A program made the position numbers and the translations under genes. Shown one piece after another: positions 31,912-41,252 of a stretch of DNA of 64,000 bases. The DNA is from Aliisedimentitalea scapharcae (GTDB taxonomy: Bacteria > Pseudomonadota > Alphaproteobacteria > Rhodobacterales > Rhodobacteraceae): assembly GCF_045277565.1 (NCBI RefSeq), contig NZ_CP123584.1, forward strand, positions 930,001 through 994,000, read 5' to 3'. Each line of letters opens with the position of its first letter. The first letter of the stretch is position 1. The notes under the pieces were generated by a model. That model made no database searches and was not told the DNA's origin. It saw nothing but the letters and a program-made list of their open reading frames with translations.

Positions 31912-33007
31912 TTTGACATCGCGCCGTGCGTTCATGATCGGAATGATGGCGACAGGACTGTGTCCAGTGCCATCCTGGGCCGAGGCTGGCAATCCCAACT
32001 ATCTGGCGGCTGCGCGCCGCCCGGACGGCGGGTTTGAATTGGCCGGATTGGACGCCGCGGGAAATCGGGTGTTTCGTGTGCGGTTGCCCGACCGTGGCCA
32101 TGCTGCCGCGGCACATCCCGTCCGACCAGAAGCCGTTGCCTTTGCCCGTCGGCCGGGAACCTTTGCCATCGTGCTGGATTGCCGAACCGGGCGCGAGATT
32201 GCCCGGCTAGAAACCCCAGGAGGACGGCATTTTTACGGTCACGGCAGCTTTTCCACCGACGGGCGGGTGTTGTTCACCACCGAGAATGACTTTGAGGCTG
32301 GTCAAGGTGTGATCAGCCTGTGGGATGTGACGAAAGGGTACGGACGGATCGGAGAATACCCCTCTGCCGGGGTCGGGCCGCATGACATCTGCGTGATGTC
32401 GGAAGGGGACGTCATGGTGGTGGCCAATGGCGGGATCGAAACCCATCCCGATATGGGGCGTGCCAAGTTGAACTTGCCGCTGATGCGGCCCAACCTGACC
32501 TATCTTTCGCTGGATGGAGTGGTGTTGGATCAGCTGGAATTGGCCCCGGCGTTGCACAGGAACTCGATCCGCCATCTTGCCGTGCGCGCAGACGGGTTGG
32601 TCGGCTTTGCGTTGCAATGGCAGGGGGAGGGAGGTGAATCGCCGCCGGTGTTGGCAGTGCACCACCGTCTGGGTGGCTTGGCACTGCGCCTGTTTGAGGC
32701 ACCGATGCCTGAACAGCGCCGGACCAAGGGATACGCCGGGAGTATCGCATTTTCCGAAGGTGGCGATCTGGTGGGCTTTACCTCGCCACGCGGCGGGGTC
32801 CTGCATGTTTTCAATGTCACGAGCGGCGCACTGGCGGGCGCACACAGGATCCATGATGTCTGTGGGCTGAGCAGTGCCCCAAACGGGTTTCGGTATACGT
32901 CGGGGACAGGCGACATCGGCCGTGCGGGGGCGGGTGCAAAGACGCTGACCGTTGTGGCAACCCATGACTGTCAATGGGACAACCATTTGGTCCCAGTGCC
33001 CGTATGA
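31901..33007 (+). CDS. DUF1513 family protein, probable Tat substrate
   Basis: A 368-residue protein with a seven-bladed propeller-like layout typical of DUF1513: RPDGGFELAGLDAAGNRVFRVRLPDRGHAAAAHPVRPEAVAFARRPGTFAIVLD, then FYGHGSFSTDGRVLFTTEND and GVGPHDI. The N-terminus (TSRRAFMIGMMATGL) is a twin-arginine signal. The ATG used overlaps the imelysin stop by 11 bases. A TTG at 31913, six bases after GGAG, would give MTSRRAFM and is a strong alternative. DUF1513 genes habitually follow imelysins; the role in iron uptake is not defined. Confidence 0.88.
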   Translation: MEIDLTSRRAFMIGMMATGLCPVPSWAEAGNPNYLAAARRPDGGFELAGLDAAGNRVFRVRLPDRGHAAAAHPVRPEAVAFARRPGTFAIVLDCRTGREIARLETPGGRHFYGHGSFSTDGRVLFTTENDFEAGQGVISLWDVTKGYGRIGEYPSAGVGPHDICVMSEGDVMVVANGGIETHPDMGRAKLNLPLMRPNLTYLSLDGVVLDQLELAPALHRNSIRHLAVRADGLVGFALQWQGEGGESPPVLAVHHRLGGLALRLFEAPMPEQRRTKGYAGSIAFSEGGDLVGFTSPRGGVLHVFNVTSGALAGAHRIHDVCGLSSAPNGFRYTSGTGDIGRAGAGAKTLTVVATHDCQWDNHLVPVPV

Positions 33008-33298
33008 TGTTTCGCGTTTGGGAAAGAAAAGGCGCGCCAGAGGGAACCTGGCGTTGTTCGACAACCCAATGGTGACGGTCAAAGATCAGCCATAACACCC
33101 CGCCGTGCCAGACAAGGGCGCTGGCAATCCGACAGGACCGCGACCGGGCATGTGCCGCGAATTCATGGTCCTGCACCTTTCTCAATACCCAGACGCATGA
33201 ACAAACGTGCTGCGGCGCACGGGTTCTGCCCCTAGGTTGCCGCCTGGACGAGACAGGGTTTTCCCAACATCTCGTCCAATTGGTCAGGTCTCGCTTGC

Positions 33299-36200
33299 TC
33301 AGGCCAGCAGGTCGAACACCGCGCCGCCGATCTGGATGTTGATCGAACTTTGACCGCCGCCGTCAACCAGGGCCCACATGATCTGTTCGGTGGGTTTGTA
33401 GATGACAAAGGCTTCTTGGACCGCGTCATCGCCCGACCGTTCCCCAGCGTCATTGGCGGTATGGGCAAGGTTGACCTGGAAGTCGCTGGCCGTGGCAGGT
33501 GCGCCACCCCACAAAAGGACGTCGCCTTCGGTGGACAGATAATCCTGCACCCAGTCCGACCCGTGACCTTCGACACCGACGTGAAAGAACTTGTCCGCGC
33601 CGGATCCGCCGTTGATGCGGTCATGGCCAAAGCCGCCGTTGACGAAATCATTTCCGGCCCCGCCGAATACCAGGTCGCTGAAGTTCGAACCGGTTATGAC
33701 GTCATTGCCATCCTGACCCTGCAGTTCATCCACGCCCGCACCTCCGGCGATCGTGTCATTGCCGCCCTGGCCGAACACCAGATCATTGCCCGCGCCTGCG
33801 TCGATGTTGTCATTGCCGTCGCCGGCATAAACCACATCGCGCAGATCATCGTCTCCGGGGCCGCCGATGATGATGTCATCGCCGGTGCCACCATTCAGCG
33901 TATCTGCGCCAGGCCCACCATCGAGCCGGTCATTGCCCGCGTTGCCCAACAGCCGGTCGTTGTCGCCAAGCCCAAGCAGCGTGTCATTGCCATCTTCTCC
34001 AACCAGCACATCCGGATTGGGTGTGCCCGTCAGTGTCAGATCTCCGCCACCAGCCAGCGCGGTCATTTCCGCAAGAGTCAGTATGCGGTCGCTGAACTGG
34101 AATTGCTCAAAACCGGTGGCTTGATCTGTGCCTTGGGTCGATACGATGGTGAAGACGCCGTCGCTGAGCGAAACGGTTGCATCACCTGAAGCAACGTCAA
34201 TACCAACCGTGTCGTTTCCGGTCCCGCCATCAAGCGTATCGTCACCCAACCCGCCAATGATAAAGTCATCGCCACCCAGACCATTCAGCACATCATTCTG
34301 CGCCGTTGCAGATCTGTTTTCCAAGAGGTTGTTCCCGGAAAGATCAAAGCTGCGCCAGGCATCCAGAACTCCGGTCACGTCTGCGGGTGTGGCCAAAATA
34401 TGCCGGGCGACCAGCATGCCATCACTGAAAAAGGCGATTTCGGAGACGGTGCCTTTGACATCTCCGGCATTGGCCGGATCATTTTTGTCAAAGGTGCCGG
34501 TCAACTCGACCAGATGGTCGTTGCCGGTGCCGTTTTCAAAGAACAAGACCGTGGTTTCATCAGCGCTGGAAACTGGCCCGTTCAATTTGACCGGATCCGG
34601 GGTCGCCGTGATGGACAGGAACTTGTCTTGGAAATTGATGAAGCTGTGCCCTGCGAACCCGTCTGTAGCAATCGCTGATGCAACCATCATTGTCGGTGCT
34701 GCTGCGCCGGCACCGCTATCAACACCAGGGCCGGATACCAATGCGCCCGTAGACGGCAACGTATACGGCTCTGCGGCGTTATAGTTGACCGCATACCCCA
34801 TGTCCTCGAGCGAGCCGATGGTCAACCGGCTCAGCGGCATCGGCGGGCTGTTCTCGGCATAGCCGGTCATCAGTTCCGTCCGAAAGATGTTTTCGGCCCA
34901 GTGACCGCCTGCGGTACCTGGTCCGCCCGTGGTCTCCAGCGGAACCGAGGTGGCTGACGTGCCCAGAAGCGTGCTGTATTCGCGTATTGCGTTTGCCCCA
35001 GTGTAATTGAACCCGGACTTGAGCCCCAACGTGGACCAGAGTGTGCCAAGACCCAGCACATGCCCCATTTCGTGCTCGATCACATCCTGGAGAATTCCTT
35101 TGGAAACCATGCCAGCAAGATCGGCCGAGTCGAATTGCATCATGCCGTTGAAAGGCAGGCTTGATCCGGAGCGGACGTCGCGCGGGCCTGCCTGACCCAG
35201 GATTCGACCGGGGCCGTCAATTTCAACAACCGAGGCATCAATCCGCAAGTCGTCAATCAGGCCATAGCGCGCGCTTGCCACATCCGGCAAATCGCCGGTG
35301 ATGACGTCCTCCCAAACTGCAGCGGCATTCTCAAAATAGGACCGATAGGTGCTGTCTCCGGAATAGTCGATGGTGATTTCAAAGCCGGAGGTGGGCGGCG
35401 CAACTGTCGTTTCCGCGACGGACACCTTGTATGTACCGGTTCCGCTATAGGCCCCAGCTTCGACATAGTAGGTGCCCGACGTGGTCGGCGTGAATTCGAT
35501 CCGGGCGTTTTGTCCCGTCCCGCCATCATCGTTGAACACGCCCGGGATCGTGGCACCGGATGCATCGTACAGACCCCGGATATAGGGATCGGTCAGCGTG
35601 CCGCCGCCTGTCGCGGTGCCTTCCAGGTCAACAACATAGGTGCGACCAGCCGTCAGGTTCATGCCGAACCAGTCCTGGTCCCCTACCGTTTCAATCGACC
35701 CGTTCGCAGTTCCGCCCGGCGAGACAGTGCCAGCGGATGTCGTGGTTTGACCAAAGTCATCTCCGGGTGTCCCGGTGCTGGTCTGGGCCAGCGACACTTT
35801 GTATGTGCCGGTGCCGTTTCCAAAGGACGCAGCAGAGACATAGTAGGTTCCGGAAGCGGTCGGTGTGAATTCTGTGAGGCTGTTACGGCCGGTGCCTCCG
35901 TCATCATTGCTGGTTCCGCCGATCAGGGCACCCGTACCGTCATAGATGCCTTGGATCAGGGGATCGGCCAATGTCCCGCCCGAGGTTGCAGCGCCTTCGA
36001 GAGAGATTTGGTATGTGTTTCCGGCAACCAGGCTGACCGCGAACCAATCTGCGTCACCTGCGGTTTCAATGTTGCCGGTCGTCGATCCACCGATCGGCAG
36101 AGCACCGCTGCCACCAGCAGTTTGTGCATAGTCGTCGGTCGTGCCCTCTTGCGAGACGGACACTTTGTAGGTGCCCGTGTTGTTCCCGAACCCGCCGGCG

Positions 36201-39070
36201 GCGACGAAAAAGGTTCCGCTGCTGGTCGCCGTGAACGTCAGACTGCTGTTCAGGCCGGTTCCACCATCGTCATTGGTGGTCCCTCCGATCAGGGTGCCGG
36301 CGTTGTCATGCAATCCACGGATGTATGTATCCGACAATGTGCCGCCACCGGTTGGGCTACCTTCGAGGTCGAATTGGTAGAGGCGGCCGGACACCAGGTT
36401 CACTGCAAACCAATCGACGTCACCGTCAGTTTCGATATTCCCGGTCGAAGATCCACCGACCGAGACCGCGCCGGTTGTGCCAGTAGTGCTGGCGAAATCA
36501 TCCAGTGGCGATGTATCCGCGGTCACGGACAGGGAATAGGTGCCTTCGTTGCTGGAGAACGCACCGACATCAATAAAATATGTGCCCGCAGCGGTCGGTG
36601 TAAAGTCCAGTTGGCTGTTCAGGCCGATCCCGCCATCGTCATTGGCGGTCCCGCCGATCAGGTTGCCAGCACTGTCACGCAGCCCATACAGAAGGGTATC
36701 GGACAATGTGCCCATATCCGTCGGCGCACCTTCCAGATCAAAGCGGTACTCGCGCCCGGCTTCCAGTGTGACCGAGAACCAATCATGATCGCCCGAGTCT
36801 TCGATTGCGCCCGTCACGGAGCCATTGACCGCGACCGAACCTGTTGTCCCGGTGTTATCCGCGAAATCGTCGGATGCCCCCAGATCTTCGACCTGGAGCC
36901 GATAACTGCCCGTGCTCGTGCCAAACGCAGAAGCGGCAATAAAGAACTGGCCGGTTGTGTCAGGGGTGAATTCCAACAAGCTGTCGAGGCCGCTGCCGCC
37001 GTCATCATTGCTGGTGCCCGGCAGCTTGACGCCGGATGCGTCAAATATCCCATCCAGCAGCGGATCCCCCAAGGTCCCTCCGCCCGAATATGCCCCTTCC
37101 AGGGCGATCCGATAGGTATGCCCCGCCACCATATCCGCGACAAACCAATCGGTGTCGCCGGATTCTTCTATGACGCCATGGGTCACACCGGTATCCGGAA
37201 TTGTCCCGGCCGATCCAGCGTCAGAGCCGAAGTCATCGGCGCTGCCATTGTCGGCGACGGAGAGCGAATAGGTTCCGGTTGCCGACCCAAAGGCACCGGC
37301 GGCAATGAAATACGTCCCATCGCTGTCCGGAACAAAAGTGACCTGACTGTTCAGGCCGCTGCCGCTGTCATCATTGCTGGTCGATGGGATCAGCGATCCG
37401 TCGGACGTATGGATCCCGCGCAGGAACGGGTCAGGCAGTGTGCCGTCTCCCGTTGGATTGCCCTGAAGATCAATGACGTATTCCCGACCTGCCTGAAGAT
37501 CGACCGCGAACCAATCGGTGTCCGAACCTTCTTCGATCACCCCGGTCACGCTTCCTCCGACCACGGCCGCCCCGGCAGTACCAGTTGTGTCGCCAAAGTC
37601 GTCGGTGGACCCCAAGTTTGTCACTTCAACTGTATATGTGCCCGTGTTGCTGCCGAACGCGCCCGCAGCAATGTAATAGGTACCTGCCGATGGGGCGGTG
37701 AATTCCAGAAGACTGTTGAGGTTTTCTCCTCCGTCATCGTTCGCCGAGGACGGAATGAGGGTTTCGGACGCATCATAAACACCGCGTAGATACGGGTCGC
37801 TAAGAGTCCCGTCGCTGGTCGGTGCGCCGCGCACCTCGATGCGGTATTCTTGGCCGGCTGCCAGATCAACGGAGAACCAGTCCGTATCATTGGCATCTTC
37901 GATGTTTCCTGTCGCCGTTCCATCAACTGCGACTGCACCTGCCGAAGCGGCGGAGTCGGAATAGTCGTCGAGGCTGCCCAAATCGTCTACCGACACCGTG
38001 TAGCTTCCGGTATTTCCCCCAAACGCACCTGCTGAGACAAAGAATGTGCCAGTCTCCGTCGCGGTGAAGGTCAGGCTGCTGTTGAGGCCATCGCCACCGT
38101 CGTCATTGGTTGATCCCGGTAGCAGCGCGCCGCTGGAGTCATGAATGCCCCGCAAATAGGGATCTGGCAAAGATCCATCATCGGTCGGCGTCCCCCGTAC
38201 TTCCACGCGGTAATCCCGGCCTGCAACCATTTCGACCGCAAACCAATCCTGATCACCGCCGTCTTCGATCGTGCCCACTGCTGTTCCGCCAATGGGGATA
38301 ATGGCGGTTGTTTCGGGCGTCGCCGGGTGGTCATCTAGCGACCCGATGTCTTCGACCAGAACCGTGTAAGTGCCTATGTTGCCGCCAAAAGCACCGGCGG
38401 ACACATAGTATGTTCCGGTTTCTGTCGCGGTGAATTCCAACAGGCTGTTCAGGCCATCGCCACCGTCATCATTTGTCGTTGACGGCAACAGCTCGCCCGT
38501 TTGCGAATGAACACCACGCAGATACGGATCAGACAGAGTGCCATTGTCGGTCGGCGCGCCGCGCACCTCGATCCGGACGCTGCGCCCAGCCTCCAATTCG
38601 ACGGCGAACCAGTCCAGGTCACCAACTTCGTCGATTTGACCCGTCGCCGTACCGCCGACAGTCACTGTTCCTGTGGTTCCGGTATTGTCGCTGAAATCAT
38701 CGAGGCTTCCCAAATCGGTCAAGGACAGATTGTAGGTGCCGATCGAATTTCCAAAACCGCCGGCTGACAGGAAATACTGTCCGCTGCTGGGGGCGGTGAA
38801 TTCAAGCAGGCTGTTCAGTCCAGGTCCACCGTCATCATTGGTTGTTCCGGGCAGCAGGCTACCCGATGAATTGTATATGCCTCGAAAATAGGGATCACTG
38901 AGCGTACCGGACAATCCCGAACCGTTCAGTTCGATCTGATATGTACGTCCACCCACCAGGTTGGCAGAGAACCAATCCTGGTCACCCGAGGTTTCGATGT
39001 TCCCGGGAGCGGTTCCGCCAATGGAAACGGACCCAGATGTCGCAATTGATGCAGGAAAGTCGTCAGGCAT
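33299..39070 (-). CDS. Giant secreted metalloprotease: ten PPC repeats, M8-like zinc protease, RTX tail
   Basis: A 1923-residue protein. Residues 3-1213 are ten tandem PPC-type repeats of about 121 residues, each with a D-W-F and a T-N-D-D-G-G motif. Residues about 1215-1425 form a leishmanolysin-like (M8) metalloprotease: H1333-E-M-G-H1337-V-L-G-L-G-T-L-W, with a third histidine in AGGHWAENIFRTELMTGY. After a linker domain, residues about 1600-1830 hold some 17 GGxGxDxL calcium-binding RTX nonapeptides, and the extreme C-terminus is the secretion signal region. No N-terminal signal is present, as expected for a type I secretion substrate. No T1SS genes are in this window. Confidence 0.9.
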   Translation of the reverse strand: MPDDFPASIATSGSVSIGGTAPGNIETSGDQDWFSANLVGGRTYQIELNGSGLSGTLSDPYFRGIYNSSGSLLPGTTNDDGGPGLNSLLEFTAPSSGQYFLSAGGFGNSIGTYNLSLTDLGSLDDFSDNTGTTGTVTVGGTATGQIDEVGDLDWFAVELEAGRSVRIEVRGAPTDNGTLSDPYLRGVHSQTGELLPSTTNDDGGDGLNSLLEFTATETGTYYVSAGAFGGNIGTYTVLVEDIGSLDDHPATPETTAIIPIGGTAVGTIEDGGDQDWFAVEMVAGRDYRVEVRGTPTDDGSLPDPYLRGIHDSSGALLPGSTNDDGGDGLNSSLTFTATETGTFFVSAGAFGGNTGSYTVSVDDLGSLDDYSDSAASAGAVAVDGTATGNIEDANDTDWFSVDLAAGQEYRIEVRGAPTSDGTLSDPYLRGVYDASETLIPSSANDDGGENLNSLLEFTAPSAGTYYIAAGAFGSNTGTYTVEVTNLGSTDDFGDTTGTAGAAVVGGSVTGVIEEGSDTDWFAVDLQAGREYVIDLQGNPTGDGTLPDPFLRGIHTSDGSLIPSTSNDDSGSGLNSQVTFVPDSDGTYFIAAGAFGSATGTYSLSVADNGSADDFGSDAGSAGTIPDTGVTHGVIEESGDTDWFVADMVAGHTYRIALEGAYSGGGTLGDPLLDGIFDASGVKLPGTSNDDGGSGLDSLLEFTPDTTGQFFIAASAFGTSTGSYRLQVEDLGASDDFADNTGTTGSVAVNGSVTGAIEDSGDHDWFSVTLEAGREYRFDLEGAPTDMGTLSDTLLYGLRDSAGNLIGGTANDDGGIGLNSQLDFTPTAAGTYFIDVGAFSSNEGTYSLSVTADTSPLDDFASTTGTTGAVSVGGSSTGNIETDGDVDWFAVNLVSGRLYQFDLEGSPTGGGTLSDTYIRGLHDNAGTLIGGTTNDDGGTGLNSSLTFTATSSGTFFVAAGGFGNNTGTYKVSVSQEGTTDDYAQTAGGSGALPIGGSTTGNIETAGDADWFAVSLVAGNTYQISLEGAATSGGTLADPLIQGIYDGTGALIGGTSNDDGGTGRNSLTEFTPTASGTYYVSAASFGNGTGTYKVSLAQTSTGTPGDDFGQTTTSAGTVSPGGTANGSIETVGDQDWFGMNLTAGRTYVVDLEGTATGGGTLTDPYIRGLYDASGATIPGVFNDDGGTGQNARIEFTPTTSGTYYVEAGAYSGTGTYKVSVAETTVAPPTSGFEITIDYSGDSTYRSYFENAAAVWEDVITGDLPDVASARYGLIDDLRIDASVVEIDGPGRILGQAGPRDVRSGSSLPFNGMMQFDSADLAGMVSKGILQDVIEHEMGHVLGLGTLWSTLGLKSGFNYTGANAIREYSTLLGTSATSVPLETTGGPGTAGGHWAENIFRTELMTGYAENSPPMPLSRLTIGSLEDMGYAVNYNAAEPYTLPSTGALVSGPGVDSGAGAAAPTMMVASAIATDGFAGHSFINFQDKFLSITATPDPVKLNGPVSSADETTVLFFENGTGNDHLVELTGTFDKNDPANAGDVKGTVSEIAFFSDGMLVARHILATPADVTGVLDAWRSFDLSGNNLLENRSATAQNDVLNGLGGDDFIIGGLGDDTLDGGTGNDTVGIDVASGDATVSLSDGVFTIVSTQGTDQATGFEQFQFSDRILTLAEMTALAGGGDLTLTGTPNPDVLVGEDGNDTLLGLGDNDRLLGNAGNDRLDGGPGADTLNGGTGDDIIIGGPGDDDLRDVVYAGDGNDNIDAGAGNDLVFGQGGNDTIAGGAGVDELQGQDGNDVITGSNFSDLVFGGAGNDFVNGGFGHDRINGGSGADKFFHVGVEGHGSDWVQDYLSTEGDVLLWGGAPATASDFQVNLAHTANDAGERSGDDAVQEAFVIYKPTEQIMWALVDGGGQSSINIQIGGAVFDLLA
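35430..39061 (-). repeat. Ten tandem PPC-domain-coding repeats of about 360 bp
   Basis: The unit is about 363 bp, encoding DDF-(x)25-DWF-(x)44-TNDDGG-(x)25-GTY-type blocks. All ten units are related; repeats 2 to 5 share extra residues (VRGAPT, DPYLRG). This suggests expansion by duplication. It is protein-coding, not a CRISPR or satellite. Confidence 0.85.
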
Positions 39071-39155
39071 AATATTCTTCTCCCTTGATATTCAGATGCC
39101 CTGTGGGGCGCGTGTATTCCAACCTTGCAAGCCCAATTCGCCAAAAGGCTTTCGT

Positions 39156-39596
39156 TCAATGAATGATGCCAATTGCCAGCAGTCGACCAAAGGTAACATC
39201 ATCTATGTATCCGGTTACAGGAAACATCGAATCCTCCTGAAATGCCCGAATGGCGTTTCGCGTGTCTTGATCGAACTGCCCATCCACCGTGCCAACACGA
39301 AGCCCAAGCCCAGCAAGCGTTTGTTCAATGCCTGCGCGGGTGTTTTCTTCCAGTTTCAGATCGCGCTCTTGGCGCTTTGCTTGGGTTGTTTGGTTTTGTG
39401 CTTTGCTCATGGCGGGCACCAGATTGTTCGATTTTGCAGTGTCGGTTGGTTGAAACCACCCAGATTGACAAAAACTGTGAACGGAGGGACGTGGCGTGAC
39501 CAAATGATCGGGCGGCAAATGAGTGCAGCTTATCGAAAGACTGATTGCCGAAATCCAGTTGATCACGCGCTGCTCCTTTTCAAAGGGCGCTTTCAT
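39156..39596 (-). CDS. Small peptidoglycan-binding-like protein, possibly a lipoprotein
   Basis: A 146-residue protein whose C-terminal 60 residues (IEQTLAGLGLRVGTVDGQFDQDTRNAIRAFQEDSMFPVTGYIDDVTFGRLLA) match the PG_binding_1 fold, including the R-N-A-I-R-A-F-Q core. The N-terminal half has a hydrophobic run (VINWISAISLSISC) that could be a lipoprotein signal, but the lipobox is not canonical. A shorter form could start at MSKAQNQ (about 39410). It lies 85 bases upstream of the giant protease on the same strand and could be cotranscribed. Confidence 0.6.
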   Translation of the reverse strand: MKAPFEKEQRVINWISAISLSISCTHLPPDHLVTPRPSVHSFCQSGWFQPTDTAKSNNLVPAMSKAQNQTTQAKRQERDLKLEENTRAGIEQTLAGLGLRVGTVDGQFDQDTRNAIRAFQEDSMFPVTGYIDDVTFGRLLAIGIIH

Positions 39597-39835
39597 ATTC
39601 CAATATTGTTATAATATGTAATTGCCGCTTTGATCCAGATCATTCTAGTTTTTCCAAGGGTGTCAGCCGCGCATAGGTGGCCTGGGCTAAAGCGGGGCCA
39701 CGAGGCCCTGTCCCGGCATCGCTGCAATGCAGCAGAAGAAATTCACCAACTCTGCATGAAATCGTCTGAACGTGCATGATATTTGGTGATCGGATTAGTA
39801 TCGGTTGTAAAACGCCAACACCGGAGCCGACGCCC

Positions 39836-40999
39836 ATGCATTTTGGTTTGACTGAAGAACAGGAGATGATCATCTCCACCACGCGCAGCTTTGTCGAAAA
39901 AGAGCTGTATCCGCATGAAGCTGAAATCGAGCGGACAGGGCATCTGGACATGGATGTTGTGCGCGAGATTCAGGCCAAGGCCATGGAGGCGGGCCTGTAT
40001 GCTGCCAACATGCCAGAGGACGTCGGGGGGGCCGGGCTCGATACGCTCAGCTGGCTGATGTATGAAAAGGAACTGGGCCGCGCGAACTATGCGCTGCATT
40101 GGACCGCGGTGGCGCGCCCATCGAATATTCTGATGGCCGGTACGGACGAGCAGAAAGAAAAATACCTGTACCCCTGTATGAAGGGCGAAAAATGGGATTG
40201 TCTGGCCATGACCGAGCCGGGTGCCGGATCGGATTTGCGCGGCATGACGGCCACGGCGCGCCAGGACGGCGATGATTTCATCCTGAACGGCACCAAACAT
40301 TTCATCAGTCACGCCGATATTGCCGATTTCTCGATCGTGTTCATGGCGACCGGCGAAGAGGACACCCCGCGCGGAAAGAAGAAGCTGATCACCGCGTTTT
40401 TTGTCGACAAAGGTACGCCTGGATTCTCGGTGCGCGATGGGTATCAGAATGTCAGCCATCGCGGTTACACCAACGCGGTGTTGGAATTTGACGACTGCCG
40501 GATCCCGAGATCGCAGATGCTGGGCGAAGTGCACAAAGGGTTCGACGTGGCGAACACCTGGCTTGGCGCTACGCGCCTGCAGGTGGCGGCGACCTGTCTG
40601 GGGCGGGCCGAGCGCGCCTTGCAGCACGCGGTCGAATATTCCGCCGAGCGCAAGCAATTTGGTCAACAGATCGGCAAATTCCAGGGCGTCTCCTTCAAAC
40701 TCGCCGACATGGCTCTGGAACTGAAGGCCGCCAACCTGCTGACATGGGACGCGGGTTGGAAGTTCGATCAGGGCACGGTCACCGAATCTGATATGTCGAT
40801 GGCGAAACTCAAGGCGACCGAGATGCTGGCATTTGTCGCGGACGAAGCCATTCAGATCCACGGCGGTATGGGATTGATGGACGAATTGCCATTGGAGCGG
40901 ATCTGGCGTGATGCACGGGTGGAACGGATCTGGGAAGGCACCAGCGAGATCCAGCGCCACATCATCAGTCGCGAATTGTTGCGGCCGCTGGGTGGATGA
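39836..40999 (+). CDS. Acyl-CoA dehydrogenase
   Basis: A 387-residue FAD-dependent acyl-CoA dehydrogenase with N-terminal helical, beta-barrel and C-terminal domains. Motifs: CLAMTEPGAGSDLRGM (FAD and substrate loop, about 121-136), GYQNVSHRGYTNAVLEFDDCRIP, the flavin-arm region ERKQFGQQIGKFQGVSFKLADMA and the end HGGMGLMDELPLERIWRDARVERIWEGTSEIQRHIISREL. It may oxidise the CoA ester of a carnitine-type or short branched acid, given the neighbours. The start follows 20 codons of untranslated-looking frame. First gene of a four-gene same-strand cluster. Confidence 0.9.
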   Translation: MHFGLTEEQEMIISTTRSFVEKELYPHEAEIERTGHLDMDVVREIQAKAMEAGLYAANMPEDVGGAGLDTLSWLMYEKELGRANYALHWTAVARPSNILMAGTDEQKEKYLYPCMKGEKWDCLAMTEPGAGSDLRGMTATARQDGDDFILNGTKHFISHADIADFSIVFMATGEEDTPRGKKKLITAFFVDKGTPGFSVRDGYQNVSHRGYTNAVLEFDDCRIPRSQMLGEVHKGFDVANTWLGATRLQVAATCLGRAERALQHAVEYSAERKQFGQQIGKFQGVSFKLADMALELKAANLLTWDAGWKFDQGTVTESDMSMAKLKATEMLAFVADEAIQIHGGMGLMDELPLERIWRDARVERIWEGTSEIQRHIISRELLRPLGG

Positions 41000-41252
41000 A
41001 TGGGGGTCATAGCCGCGTCAGGGCGCGACGCCTTCGGTGGGGAATTTTGGAACTCAAAGAAGGGGGATGGTCAGATCCAGCCCCCGGAGTTTCAAACTGC
41101 AACCAAAGGCCCGTTCCTGGTGCAGCCATCGGCATCCCCACCCGTTCCGCCCACACATCGTGGCCGATCTTGGTCAAGAACATCTTACCTCTACTGGTCA
41201 AAAATATCCCCGTCTGAGGTATCCCTGCATTCGGCTTTGCGGAGGTTTTAAA

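Noticed and set aside
35510..37789. 759-codon open frame on the plus strand inside the giant protease gene
   Set aside because: It is the antisense shadow of the repeat-coding region. Its sequence just mirrors the repeat period, and the minus-strand frame has clear domains.
35430..39061. Regular repeats that could suggest a CRISPR array
   Set aside because: The period is about 360 bp, the units are coding, and there are no short identical repeats with unique spacers.
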